Below are positions 34,488 to 43,363 of a stretch of 64,000 nt of DNA, piece by piece. This DNA comes from Pseudomonas putida (GTDB lineage: Bacteria > Pseudomonadota > Gammaproteobacteria > Pseudomonadales > Pseudomonadaceae). The DNA lies in contig NZ_JANHLK010000018.1 of the NCBI RefSeq assembly GCF_028682635.1, forward strand, positions 62,001 through 126,000. Reading direction: 5' to 3'. The translations under genes and the position numbers were made by a program. Positions within the stretch are counted from its first letter, which is position 1. Each line of letters starts with the position of its first letter. The notes beneath the pieces were generated by a model. That model was not told the DNA's origin. It searched no databases and worked only from the letters and a program-made list of their open reading frames with translations.

Positions 34488-36145
34488 CCCAGAGTGTGTA
34501 AAAACGCTAGATCCCGTTTCGATCTTCAAGGCTGAGTGGCTGTCCGGCTTCGTAGCCTGATCAAGGCACGATGCCCCTTCCTGATGAGCTAAACCGCCCC
34601 AGCAACGCACCAGATCATCGGGAGACGTAAAAACAGGCCGGTTTTTAGGCCGTTAGCGCCTTCATCAAGTGATGGGTACCGATGATTTTCATGACCCGTT
34701 TCAAGTTGTAGGCGAGCACATTCAAGCTCATCTCCGCGCTCACCCCGGCCAGCTTTCGCGTCAGGAAGTGCATTGCACCCATCCATTGTTTGAGCGTCCC
34801 GAAGGGATGCTCAACAGTCCGTTTTCGGACTCGCATCATCTCTGGTGCTTTGCTCAGCCGAAGCTGCATCTCCTCCAATACCTCCTCATGCTCCCAGCGT
34901 CGAACTCGTCGTTCCGTGCTCGGTGTGCACTGCACTTTCAACGCGCAGCCCTGGCATTTTGAACTCCAGTAACGATGCAGCTTCAAGCCTTTTTCAACGT
35001 AGGAATAGTGCCAAATCAGCGCCTCTCCAGCCGGGCAAATGTATTCGTTTTTTGCCGCGTCATAGACGAAGGCATCGTTATTGAAACGCCCGTCAGCCTT
35101 GGCTCCAGAGGTCATCGGCTTGGGCACATAGGCGGTGATGCCTGCATTGTGACAGGTCAGGATTTGTTCGCTTTTGAAGTAACCTCGATCAGCCACCACC
35201 GACAACGTATCTGACGCCATCGCCTCGCGGGCCTGCTTGGCCATCGAGTTGAGTTGATCTCGGTCGGAACCGACGTTGGTCACCTTGTGCGCAACGATCA
35301 AATGGTGCTGAGTATCGACCGCTGTCTGCACGTTGTAGCCGACGATTCCCGTGCCGCGCGTCATCATGGAGCGGGCGTCTGGATCGGTCAGTGAGACCTG
35401 TTTATCCGGCGATTCATTGAGCTGGATTTCGATCGCTTGAAGCTTCTTCATTTGAGTTTTGAGCTTGGCGATTTTCTCTTCCAGCCGCACGGCGCTGGGA
35501 TCGGAAGCTGTTGGTTCTTGCCGATCGGCAGCATCGAGTGCCGCCAGGTAACGGTTGATACTCGATTCAATTTCTTCCATTCGCCGCTTTAGTTTGGCGC
35601 TGGTGAAATTGCGGTCGCGGTTGTTGACTGCTTTGAATTTACTGCCATCGACGGCGACCAGATTTTCTCCAAACAATCCCAACTGCTGACACAGCACAAC
35701 GAACTGGCGACAGACGCCTCGGATGGCCTTGCTGTTGTCTTTTCGGAAGTTGGCGATGGTCTTGAAGTCCGGCATCAAACGCCCGGTCAACCACATCAGT
35801 TCGACATTTCGCTGGGCTTCTCGCTCCAAACGTCGGCTCGACTGGATGCGGTTGAGATAGCCGTAGATGTAGATCTTTAGCAAGATCGCGGGGTGGTAAG
35901 CCGGCCGGCCAGTATCGGCTGGAATGACACCTTCAAAACCCAGATTGACCAGGTCGAGTTCGTCGACAAGACGTCGACTACGCGCACCGGATTGGTATCG
36001 CTGACGTAGTCGTCGGGGCTCTCGGGAAGTAAGGTGCCTTGGCCTCGATGTTCACCTTGGATAAAGCGCTTCATGGGCGATCCCTGCGATGAAATCCTCA
36101 GAAATCATAGCAAGTGTTCGCGAAGGCGTTTTTACACACTCTGGG
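34488..36145 (-). mobile_element. IS1182-family insertion sequence
   Basis: A 1658-bp unit bounded by 20-bp terminal inverted repeats: CCCAGAGTGTGTAAAAACGC (34488-34507) and its exact complement (36126-36145). Outside these the similarity continues imperfectly (GGCCAGAAGCG against GGGCAGAAAACGG), so the true ends could lie up to 12 bases further out. It carries one transposase gene, which is frameshifted. I see no clear target-site duplication. It separates the quinone oxidoreductase gene from the lipoprotein/toxin island. Confidence 0.85.
34645..36074 (-). pseudogene. IS1182-family transposase, one-base frameshift
   Basis: The N-terminal 65-codon frame (start 36074, MKRFIQGEHRGQGTLLPESP) carries the family opening up to VRVVDV. 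Then the frame changes: in the -1 frame the DNA reads VDELDLVNLGFEGVIPADTG and runs into the long frame LLKIYIYGYLNRIQSSRRLE. The change sits at about 35967-35972, where GTCTTGTC probably replaces GTCTTTGTC. The rest of the DDE transposase (SKFKAVNNRDRNF, GYNVQTAVDTQHHLIVAHKV and VEHPFGTLKQWMG in order) is intact to MKALTA. Total length with the frame restored is about 475 residues, normal for IS1182. A programmed shift is not expected in this family, so I call it inactivated. Confidence 0.85.
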
Positions 36146-36533
36146 CCGTTTTCTGCCCGTCTCTCAAGGCGGAAAAACGACCCAGGCTGTGTGAAAACGT
36201 CCTAAATACTGTCGGGAGTTTCTTGCATTGGCGCTGGGAGGTCTCAGCGGTGCCCGGCAGCAGCGTGCCGAGAGCGGTGGAGCGGGAAGGGCAACCATCG
36301 ACGGCGCTGGAGCCATCGGTGACGAATCACCTGCAGAGGCCGAAGCGGCCTGCTATCGATAGTTCGACTATTCTTCTCTTCCATGGCGGCGAAACTCACC
36401 CCAAAAAGCCTGCGCAACTCCCGGTGCGGTTCCTGATGAAAAGCTGCGACGTAGAAACCAATGTCCATAGTCGCTACGGATTACGTAGGCAGGCCAGCGA
36501 AGATTGGTAAACCCCAGTTGATGAGGTTACGCG
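36146..36533. other. IS flank with a second IS-end-like sequence; no gene supported
   Basis: About 390 bp between the IS and the first lipoprotein gene. At about 36180-36201 the sequence CCCAGGCTGTGTGAAAACGT is a diverged copy of the IS terminal repeat, in the same orientation as the left end. It suggests the remnant of another IS1182-like element. An imperfect inverted repeat CGTTTTCTGCC / GGCGGAAAAACG spans 36147-36178. Open frames here on both strands lack recognisable motifs. Confidence 0.55.
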
Positions 36534-37823
36534 ATGCATCGCATGGTGAGACACGTTCTCTCAGCAACGGCCATCGCAGCTGCGCTCGCCGGCTGCGCCT
36601 CCCAGCCTGCGCCAACGCCGAGCCTTGACTACAAGAGCCGCGCCGTGACGCGCAGCGATGGCGGCTTGCGCGTGTCGACCGCCGTACTGTCGGCCGCAGA
36701 AAGCGAGGCGGTCTACGGCGTGCCTCTGGCGAATAGATCGATACAGCCCGTCTGGGTCGAAGTCAACAATCAGGAAGATCGCGCCTACTATCTGCTTTCG
36801 CCGGGCCTGGATCCAAATTTCTTCCCCGCATCCGAGGCGGCCGAAGCATTTTTCTCAGGGACCCCTCAGGACGAGCGGACGGCGCTCGACCGGCACTTTC
36901 GTCGGCTGGCCTTGCGCAACCCTATCGCACCTGGCACGACAACCTCGGGCTTCGTGTTGACCAATCTCGACGAGGGGTTCAAGTTCGTTAACCTCGATCT
37001 GGTGGCAAACGGGCGGTCGAGGCATTTCTCTGTCCTGGCCCTCGTGCCGGGGCTGCGCGCCGATTACCACATCAGCGAAGTGTTCAGGCAGGGCATCGCG
37101 CCCGAAGACATTGTGAATTACACGGATGACGCCAGTTTCCAGGCGGCGCTGGAGGCGCTGCCGTGCTGTGTCACCAACGAGGAGGGTTCCAGCAACGGCG
37201 ATCCGCTGAACCTGGTGGTCGTCGGCGGGCTCGATGATGCCTTCCCTGCATTCGCACGTCGCGGCTGGCGTGGGACCGAGGAGAAGTGGTCGGGGTCGAT
37301 CATGAAAGTGGTCAATTCGGCGCTTTCCGGCGAGCGCTATCCCTATGCGCCAGTGAGCGATCTCTATCTGTTCGGGCGGGCTCAGGACCTTGCCTTGCAA
37401 AAGGCGCGTGACAACGTCCACCAGCGCAATCACCTGAGGCTGTGGCTGAGCCCGATGCAATATCACGGCAAGCAGGTGTGGGTCGGACAGATCAGCCGTG
37501 ATATCGGCAGCCGGATGACCGTGCATACTGCGACGCTGACGACGCACAAGATCGACCCTGACGTCGACGAAGCGCGCAGCGCGCTGACACAGGATATGGC
37601 GTATTCGGTGACCCTGGCCAAATTCGGCTTTGTGAAGGGGGTGGGGGCCGCGCCCCAGAGCGCGCCGCGCGAGAACCTGACGACCGATCCTTACTACACG
37701 GATGGGCTGCGCTGTGTCCTGGTATTCGACCCCACGCACACCTCCCTGGGGCAAATCGAATTCTTTCTATCACAGGGCATCTACGAGAAGGGCGGACAAC
37801 CACCGGGGCGGGTCAAGCCATGA
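36534..37823 (+). CDS. LssY_C-domain lipoprotein, paralogue 1
   Basis: A 429-residue predicted lipoprotein: signal MHRMVRHVLSATAIAAALAG with lipobox cysteine C21. The remainder resembles the C-terminal domain of LssY-type proteins, with 'GDPLNLVVVGG', 'PVSDLYLFGRAQDLALQ', 'HLRLWLSPM' and 'VWVGQISRDIG' in order, all in the C-terminal half; the N-terminal half has a strand-rich VWVEVNNQEDRAYYLLSPG segment. The function of this domain is not known to me. The gene overlaps its paralogue by four bases (ATGA) and starts the three-gene lipoprotein operon. It follows the IS region, so it may be acquired. Confidence 0.78.
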   Translation: MHRMVRHVLSATAIAAALAGCASQPAPTPSLDYKSRAVTRSDGGLRVSTAVLSAAESEAVYGVPLANRSIQPVWVEVNNQEDRAYYLLSPGLDPNFFPASEAAEAFFSGTPQDERTALDRHFRRLALRNPIAPGTTTSGFVLTNLDEGFKFVNLDLVANGRSRHFSVLALVPGLRADYHISEVFRQGIAPEDIVNYTDDASFQAALEALPCCVTNEEGSSNGDPLNLVVVGGLDDAFPAFARRGWRGTEEKWSGSIMKVVNSALSGERYPYAPVSDLYLFGRAQDLALQKARDNVHQRNHLRLWLSPMQYHGKQVWVGQISRDIGSRMTVHTATLTTHKIDPDVDEARSALTQDMAYSVTLAKFGFVKGVGAAPQSAPRENLTTDPYYTDGLRCVLVFDPTHTSLGQIEFFLSQGIYEKGGQPPGRVKP

Positions 37824-39088
37824 GCCGCTTGCCGTCGGGGGATACTCTGCGATGTGCAATACGCTGCTTGCGCACCCTGGGTTGTGCAGCGATGCTTGCA
37901 CTCGCCGTTGCTTGTTCGACCTGGCAGGCGCCTGCCGATTTCAGTACCTCCGGATTGCGTGAACGTGCGCAGACGGCCACCCATCACGAGATACGCGTCA
38001 GCGCCGCCGTGCTCAGTGCCGAAGACAGGCGGCAAATGCTGGGGGTCGAGTTGGACAGGACGCGTGTGCAGCCCGTGTGGGTCGAAGTCCAGAACCGGTC
38101 TGCCGAGCCGCTCTTGTTGCTGCGGCCGGGAACCGATCCCGATTATTTCTCGCCACTGGAAGTCGCCTGGTCCATGCACGGGATATTCGCCCCGGCAGCG
38201 AACGCGCGCATCAATGCACACCTGGACCAACTGGGGTTCAAGAATCCCGTCCTGCCAGGCGAAACGAAAGCGGGCTTGCTGTTCATCAACCCGGAGCGCG
38301 TTACGCGGCTGCTGAATATCGATCTGCTGCAGAGAAAGACGCTGATTCCGTTTTCCTTCTTCTTGCGCGTGCCGGACGATGCCGGGGAAAAATGGTTTGC
38401 CGAAGGCTTGTTCCAGCATCCAGGTTCCGAGATCAAGGACTATGACGATCTGGCCGCGTTGCGTTCCGCGCTGGAGCGCCTTCCCTGCTGCGCCGCTGAC
38501 GCGAACGGCAGGGCGAACGGCGATCCGCTCAATGCGATTCTCATCGGCGAGTTTGCCGATATCGCCACCGCATTTGTACGTCGCGGCTACCGGCGTGCCG
38601 CGCACCCCGCGGATGCGACCGAGCGTGCATTCGGCCGTATGCCCGATGCCGTGGTTCGCAAGCAATCGCAAGGCGGTGCGCCGGCGACTTGGGTGCGTGT
38701 GTGGAACACGCCTATGCGCTTCGACGGTCTCTCCGTCTATCTCGCGCAGGTCGCACGACCGACCGGCGGACGCTTTGCACCGCGCGAGGCGCAAGCCCTG
38801 GTCTTGCATGAGGACGTCGATGAGGCGAGGAATTTGCTGATCCAGGACATGATGTACTCGGCCGGCCTGGACAAGCTCGGGTTCGTCACCGGCGTCGGTC
38901 CCGCGTCCCAGGCACAACCGCGAACGACGTTCAGCGGCGCCCATTACTTCAGCGACGGTCTGCGTGCGGTCATGTTCTTTGCGACGCGACCGCTCAGCCT
39001 GTCGCAGGTGCAGATGCTCGATTGGGAACCGTATCTGGACTGGCACCAATCGCCTGCACGCAAGGAGGTCGACGATGCCCGCAAGTAA
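37820..39088 (+). CDS. LssY_C-like lipoprotein, paralogue 2
   Basis: A 422-residue predicted lipoprotein with a longer, arginine-containing signal (lipobox near C32, LALAVAC). It is a diverged tandem copy of the preceding protein. Shared elements in the same order include QPVWVEVQNRS, LLRPGTDPDYF, LERLPCC, NGDPLNAILIG, AFVRRGYRR, EDVDEARNLLIQDM and GFVTGVG. The 'DLYLFGRAQD' element kept in the first copy is altered to TERAFGRMPDAV here, so the two have specialised. It overlaps both neighbours (four bases upstream, 14 downstream), showing tight coupling. Function unknown; location predicted at a membrane facing the periplasm. Confidence 0.75.
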   Translation: MSRLPSGDTLRCAIRCLRTLGCAAMLALAVACSTWQAPADFSTSGLRERAQTATHHEIRVSAAVLSAEDRRQMLGVELDRTRVQPVWVEVQNRSAEPLLLLRPGTDPDYFSPLEVAWSMHGIFAPAANARINAHLDQLGFKNPVLPGETKAGLLFINPERVTRLLNIDLLQRKTLIPFSFFLRVPDDAGEKWFAEGLFQHPGSEIKDYDDLAALRSALERLPCCAADANGRANGDPLNAILIGEFADIATAFVRRGYRRAAHPADATERAFGRMPDAVVRKQSQGGAPATWVRVWNTPMRFDGLSVYLAQVARPTGGRFAPREAQALVLHEDVDEARNLLIQDMMYSAGLDKLGFVTGVGPASQAQPRTTFSGAHYFSDGLRAVMFFATRPLSLSQVQMLDWEPYLDWHQSPARKEVDDARK

Positions 39089-40238
39089 CCTGTTCGGCAG
39101 GCCGGATGACTCGGCCGGCCGTGTGTGCGGTGCCTACCCATTGTTGCGCAGCGCTGGCATGGCATGGCTGATGCTCGCTGCCTGCCATGGGCTCACCGCC
39201 TGCGCACCCGCGCCGCTGATGGCCTACTCGCCGGATACACCGCCGCTGGTGCTGGTCCCTGCGTCGCAGGCCGGCGTGCAGGACAAGCGGGGGCGCTTTC
39301 GCGAGATTTTTTGCTCGATCCTCAATACACGAGGAAGCGAGATTCCCGATAGCCGCCCTTGCGAGGAGGCACTGACACGCGTCGGCAGCGAACCTGCTGG
39401 CACTGGCAAGCCCGTCGATCTCGGTCAATCGAAACGCCGTCTGATCGGCGCTATGGTGGCCGGCGTCGGCTACGAATGCTTCGAGCAATGGCTGCAAGCG
39501 CCCGGCAGCGTAGCGGTTCATCTGCGTCAATTCGGCTATGACCTGGTGCAGATGAAGGTCGACGCCTTGTCGAGTTCCGCAAAGAACGCTCGGCAAATAC
39601 GCGACGCAATCATGGCGATGCCAGCCGAAGCCGGACCGCCGCGCCTCGTCCTGATCGGTTATTCGAAGGGCGCGCCCGACATTCTCGAAGCGATGGTGAA
39701 TTACCCGGAAATCCGCGGCCGCGTGGCGGCAGTGGTCAGCGCAGCCGGCTCGGTCGGCGGCTCGGCGCTGGCCAACGATGCCGAGCAGTACCAGGCGGAC
39801 CTGTTGCGACACTTTCCCGGTTCGACCTGCGATTCGGGTGACGGTGGCGCGATCGACAGCCTGCGACCCGCAACGCGCAAGAACTGGCTGGCGCAGCACC
39901 GGCTGCCGTCCGATCTGAACTACTATTCGCTCGTTACCTTCCCGCAGCCGGATCACATCTCGGCCATACTGAAATCGAGTTACAACAAGCTGGCGCAGAT
40001 CGATGCCCGTAACGACAGCCAAGTGATTTTCTACGATCAGATAGTGCCGGGCAGCCGCCTGATGGGCTATATCAACGCCGATCATTGGGCACTGGCAGTG
40101 CCGATCGCCCGAACCCATTCGACCCTCGGATCACTGTTGGTGACACAGAATGCCTATCCGCGCGAGGCGCTGGCGGAGGCGATGCTGCGCTTCGTTGAAG
40201 AGGATCTGGCGGCATCTGAGCATTTGAGCATTAAGTAA
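39075..40238 (+). CDS. Lipoprotein alpha/beta-hydrolase
   Basis: A 387-residue predicted lipoprotein hydrolase. The signal ends GLTAC with lipobox C43. The alpha/beta-hydrolase fold has the nucleophile elbow GYSKG (S197), a likely acid in the FYDQIVPG region and a histidine in NADHWALAVP. ATG at 39075 has AAGGAGG five bases upstream and lies inside the end of the preceding gene. Esterase, lipase or thioesterase activity is possible. It is the third member of the lipoprotein operon; the three probably act together at the envelope (inference). Confidence 0.8.
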   Translation: MPASNLFGRPDDSAGRVCGAYPLLRSAGMAWLMLAACHGLTACAPAPLMAYSPDTPPLVLVPASQAGVQDKRGRFREIFCSILNTRGSEIPDSRPCEEALTRVGSEPAGTGKPVDLGQSKRRLIGAMVAGVGYECFEQWLQAPGSVAVHLRQFGYDLVQMKVDALSSSAKNARQIRDAIMAMPAEAGPPRLVLIGYSKGAPDILEAMVNYPEIRGRVAAVVSAAGSVGGSALANDAEQYQADLLRHFPGSTCDSGDGGAIDSLRPATRKNWLAQHRLPSDLNYYSLVTFPQPDHISAILKSSYNKLAQIDARNDSQVIFYDQIVPGSRLMGYINADHWALAVPIARTHSTLGSLLVTQNAYPREALAEAMLRFVEEDLAASEHLSIK

Positions 40239-40411
40239 ATACCAACAATGTCTGTTTGACATCATTGCCCTTTGTAACGGCGATGAGAAAAATAATCCCT
40301 GTTTGAAAATGTTATCGAGCATTCGCGGTCATAAATGGCAACCTGCCAGTACCCGGCCGAGCTTTCAACGAGTGTGGCAGCCCCGCCTCCTTTCAAGGAC
40401 GTCACGAGTAA

Positions 40412-41878
40412 ATGGATCTTTTAACCAACCTGCCCAGCTGGGACGACATCGAACGAAATTTCGACCAGAAATTCAATGCGTTGAATGAGGGCGTCGATGA
40501 CGGCTTCCAGAGCGCCCACGACGGCTGGAACGGCTTTACCCGCCGCGTCAGCAACGGCGCCACTCAAGCCTACGGGTACGTGGGCGGGCATCGGATCGAT
40601 AACGTCCGCCACGCGATGGCTCTATCTGTCCCCATCATGCAGATGAACATCAGCCGCAAATGGGCGTCGATCAATATCAACGAAATTCTGCCGGTGTTGC
40701 TCAAACTGTTGCAGGAAGTTGTGATGATCGTGGGCGGTAGCGTGACGATCGGTGCCGCTCTGGGTGGAGCGGTCGGCTCCCTTGCCTTTGGTGCTGGCGC
40801 CGTGCCTGGCGCAACAATCGGCGCCGGTGTCGGATTGCAGGTCGGTAACTTGATCATGGCAGCGCTGGGATTGTACGCCATCACCGGTTATTTCTCGGCG
40901 GGAATAGGGCCCTGCCTATCAACGATATTTGAAGGTCTCTGTACCGCGTGGCAAGCGGAAGACGGCTTGAAAAATCCTGGCCTCGACCCGACTGGCGGTT
41001 CAGCGGCGATGATTCAGGAACGCATAGAACGCGCAGCCAGACAGTTGGCCCAAGGGCAAGAGCAATTGGTGTTGCTGTTACTGACGGCGATTGTCACCTA
41101 TCTCACCCGAGGGCAGATGAAAGCGGGTGTGGTCAACAGCCTGGAAAGTATTGCGACGAGAAGTGCCAAGCTTCGATCCGAGATTTCCAACAAGCCGTTC
41201 GCCGTATGGCTCACGAAAAACGAAAAACTACTTTTGGAGCATCCGGAGCTACAGATTAGGGGGGTCACTTCAGTTGAGAAGCTTGCGCGGGAAAATCAAA
41301 TGCGCGAGTTTTACGCGAAGCAAGATACTGAATTCGTTTCAGTCGAAAACAAACGAAAGTCGGTAAAGACATTTGAGCCAAGGGGCTTAAGTAACCAGGA
41401 AATCCATGATTATCTCCAGAGTGCGGACGGGCAAAAATACATCGCTAAACTCGCATTGGCAGACCCTGAGGCATCATCTGCAAGTCTCTTGGAGAGAGCT
41501 TTTGGCCAAGTGGCATCAGGCAGTACTGTACCCGTTACCACTGGCATAAGAACGCCGCTTGTGAAGATCGTACCTGTGGGTGAAAAAGGCATTTCCGACT
41601 ACTCACCATTTTTCACTACAATGGAAGAATTGCAGGCGGCAGCTAAGTCCGATAAAACTCTAGCAGACTCACTCGGTTTGCCGGTCATCAGCGAAAATGC
41701 CAGATATTCTATTTTTGAAATTAAGCCACTTGAGCCTACTGAAGTTTTCGTTAGCAAGGTTGCGCCAACGGTAGAATTTGGGGGTAGAATTACGAGAACG
41801 GGAGAGGCGGCACAATATTTGGTGCCTAATCGGCAAGAGTGGTCTGCAGCAAAGCTCATTGGCGAAATCGACAATTAG
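40412..41878 (+). CDS. Polymorphic-toxin-like protein with membrane-active N-terminus
   Basis: A 488-residue protein without signal peptide. Residues 1-90 are soluble and aromatic-rich. Residues 92-167 form a long glycine-zipper hydrophobic block (GAALGGAVGSLAFGAGAVPG inside it), with another hydrophobic helix near 217-235. This N-terminal layout is found in contact-dependent effectors, including type VI-secreted proteins that must cross or insert into a membrane. From about residue 300 the coding becomes AT-richer and ends in a compact domain with VFVSKVAPTVEFGG and AAQYLVPNRQEWS, which I read as a toxin tip of unassigned family (an ADP-ribosyl-transferase- or TNT-like fold is one option). 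A small gene follows nine bases later, as toxin and immunity pairs do. Function inferred from architecture. Confidence 0.6.
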   Translation: MDLLTNLPSWDDIERNFDQKFNALNEGVDDGFQSAHDGWNGFTRRVSNGATQAYGYVGGHRIDNVRHAMALSVPIMQMNISRKWASININEILPVLLKLLQEVVMIVGGSVTIGAALGGAVGSLAFGAGAVPGATIGAGVGLQVGNLIMAALGLYAITGYFSAGIGPCLSTIFEGLCTAWQAEDGLKNPGLDPTGGSAAMIQERIERAARQLAQGQEQLVLLLLTAIVTYLTRGQMKAGVVNSLESIATRSAKLRSEISNKPFAVWLTKNEKLLLEHPELQIRGVTSVEKLARENQMREFYAKQDTEFVSVENKRKSVKTFEPRGLSNQEIHDYLQSADGQKYIAKLALADPEASSASLLERAFGQVASGSTVPVTTGIRTPLVKIVPVGEKGISDYSPFFTTMEELQAAAKSDKTLADSLGLPVISENARYSIFEIKPLEPTEVFVSKVAPTVEFGGRITRTGEAAQYLVPNRQEWSAAKLIGEIDN

Positions 41879-41886
41879 GAATTAGT

Positions 41887-42201
41887 ATGGATATTCAAGC
41901 GTTAAAACAGACCGCAATCGAATTGCGAAAACAACTGGAATTGTATAAGGACAAAGAGCCGGCAGCACTGGCTTTGTACGGGCAAATGGAATATTTGATA
42001 TCCGCAGCTGAGCGTGGTGAGATCAATACCCAAGTTGAAGCAAGGGATATACCAGGCCATCGCATCATGGATGAGTCAAGCCTTCGGAAATATCGGGAAC
42101 TTTCGGATGCTTATAGCAATTTTTATGTTGAACTTATCGAGGGTCGTGGCTCGGACACGCTTAAAATGATAGAGGAAATCATGAAAAAAGTCAGACCGTA
42201 A
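41887..42201 (+). CDS. Probable immunity protein for the upstream toxin-like gene
   Basis: A 104-residue, soluble, helix-rich and slightly acidic protein, MDIQALKQTAIELRKQLELY at its start. Its ATG lies nine bases after the toxin-like gene's stop, with AGGAAT upstream. Base composition is AT-rich like the toxin's 3' part and unlike the surrounding chromosome, which points to joint acquisition. Family not recognised; the immunity role rests on position, size and composition only. Confidence 0.5.
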   Translation: MDIQALKQTAIELRKQLELYKDKEPAALALYGQMEYLISAAERGEINTQVEARDIPGHRIMDESSLRKYRELSDAYSNFYVELIEGRGSDTLKMIEEIMKKVRP

Positions 42202-42435
42202 ATTAGCTATTTCTCGGTTAAACTTGCACTGATATTCACCAAAAAAAAAGAATTAATCGGCGATGTGACAACTGCCCTTACTGTTGAGTGGTCAGCAGTA
42301 CAGCTAATGGGTAACTTTCCGGGCATCCATAAGCAGTGCTTCGCGGCAGTTACTAGCTGACAACCTGTAGATCCATATCTTGCGCAGATCTAGAATGTGT
42401 TTGCCTTCCTCGCCGCCGATCCTGGTACGGATTCC

Positions 42436-43251
42436 ATGACTGAGCACGCAAGTTACCACCACGTTAGTGAAGTTCCCGGCCTCGTGCTGGGCTCGGCGCG
42501 CCTGACGGATGCCGGTTTCGATCGCCATTACCACCTCGACTTCCACGTTGGCTTCGTGACCGAAGGCATCCAGCGTCATCGATCCAAAGGCGAGTCGTTT
42601 CTGCTGGGGCCGGGCAATGTTGCCCTGATGCCGCCGGGCGAAATCCACGACGGTGTGGCCGAAGGCGGCGGCGCCTACACGCTCAAGACATTCCGTTTGT
42701 CCCAGGCGCTGGTCGCGAGCCTCGCAGAGGACATCAGTGGTCGGCCCAGTGAGCTGGAGCTGGCCGGCATGTTGCTCGAAAACACCGGGCTTGCCGGCCA
42801 CCTGCGCGGCTTGCACGAGGCCATGCAGCAGGCCATCGGCCCTGGCGGTCTCGCGGTGCAGGCGCAATGGCTGACCCTTGTCGAGGGTCTATTGCGTCAG
42901 TCGCGGGTGATCGTGCCCGAGGCGATTTCTGGAGCGCTCTCGCCCCTGCAATGGTCACGCCTCAGGGACTATTGTTTCAGCCACATCGATCAGCGCATTA
43001 CCCTGGATGACCTCGCCGGTCTTTGCGGGTTGGGCCGGTTTTCGTTCCTCAAGCAGTTCAAACGGACCATCGGCATGACACCGCACGCATGGCTGCTGCG
43101 ACTGCGTCTTGAACAAGCCTGTGGCCTGCTGTCGCGCAGCGAACTGCCGATCATCGATGTCGCCCACGCGGTCGGGTTTTACGATCAAAGCCACTTCAAC
43201 CGTGCGTTTCGACACGCATTCGGCGTCGCGCCTTCACGCTACAGACATTGA
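42436..43251 (+). CDS. AraC-family transcriptional regulator
   Basis: About 271 residues. The N-terminal cupin-like effector domain contains 'HYHLDFHVGFVTEG' and 'LGPGNVALMPPGEIHDG'. The C-terminal pair of helix-turn-helix motifs contains ITLDDLAGLCGLGRFSFLKQ and the signature DVAHAVGFYDQSHFNRAFR, followed by GVAPSRYR. I choose the ATG at 42436; another ATG at 42397 is in frame, and neither has a good ribosome binding site. It precedes the threonine aldolase gene on the same strand by 112 bp and may regulate it. Confidence 0.88.
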   Translation: MTEHASYHHVSEVPGLVLGSARLTDAGFDRHYHLDFHVGFVTEGIQRHRSKGESFLLGPGNVALMPPGEIHDGVAEGGGAYTLKTFRLSQALVASLAEDISGRPSELELAGMLLENTGLAGHLRGLHEAMQQAIGPGGLAVQAQWLTLVEGLLRQSRVIVPEAISGALSPLQWSRLRDYCFSHIDQRITLDDLAGLCGLGRFSFLKQFKRTIGMTPHAWLLRLRLEQACGLLSRSELPIIDVAHAVGFYDQSHFNRAFRHAFGVAPSRYRH

Positions 43252-43363
43252 GTGTCGGCGTTTCGCTGGCCGTCAATTTTTTACAAGCCTGGGCACTGTC
43301 CCTCGCCCTAGGATGCGCAAAACCGGGCGACTCTTCTTCGCCCGTGCAGCCGAGGACAGGTAG

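Noticed and set aside
36244..36468. Arginine-rich 74-codon minus-strand frame beside the IS
   Set aside because: Basic, low-complexity translation typical of a non-coding frame; no start signal.
37781..39049. 422-codon minus-strand frame opposite the second lipoprotein gene
   Set aside because: No motif or ribosome binding site; the plus-strand protein has a lipobox and a paralogue next to it.
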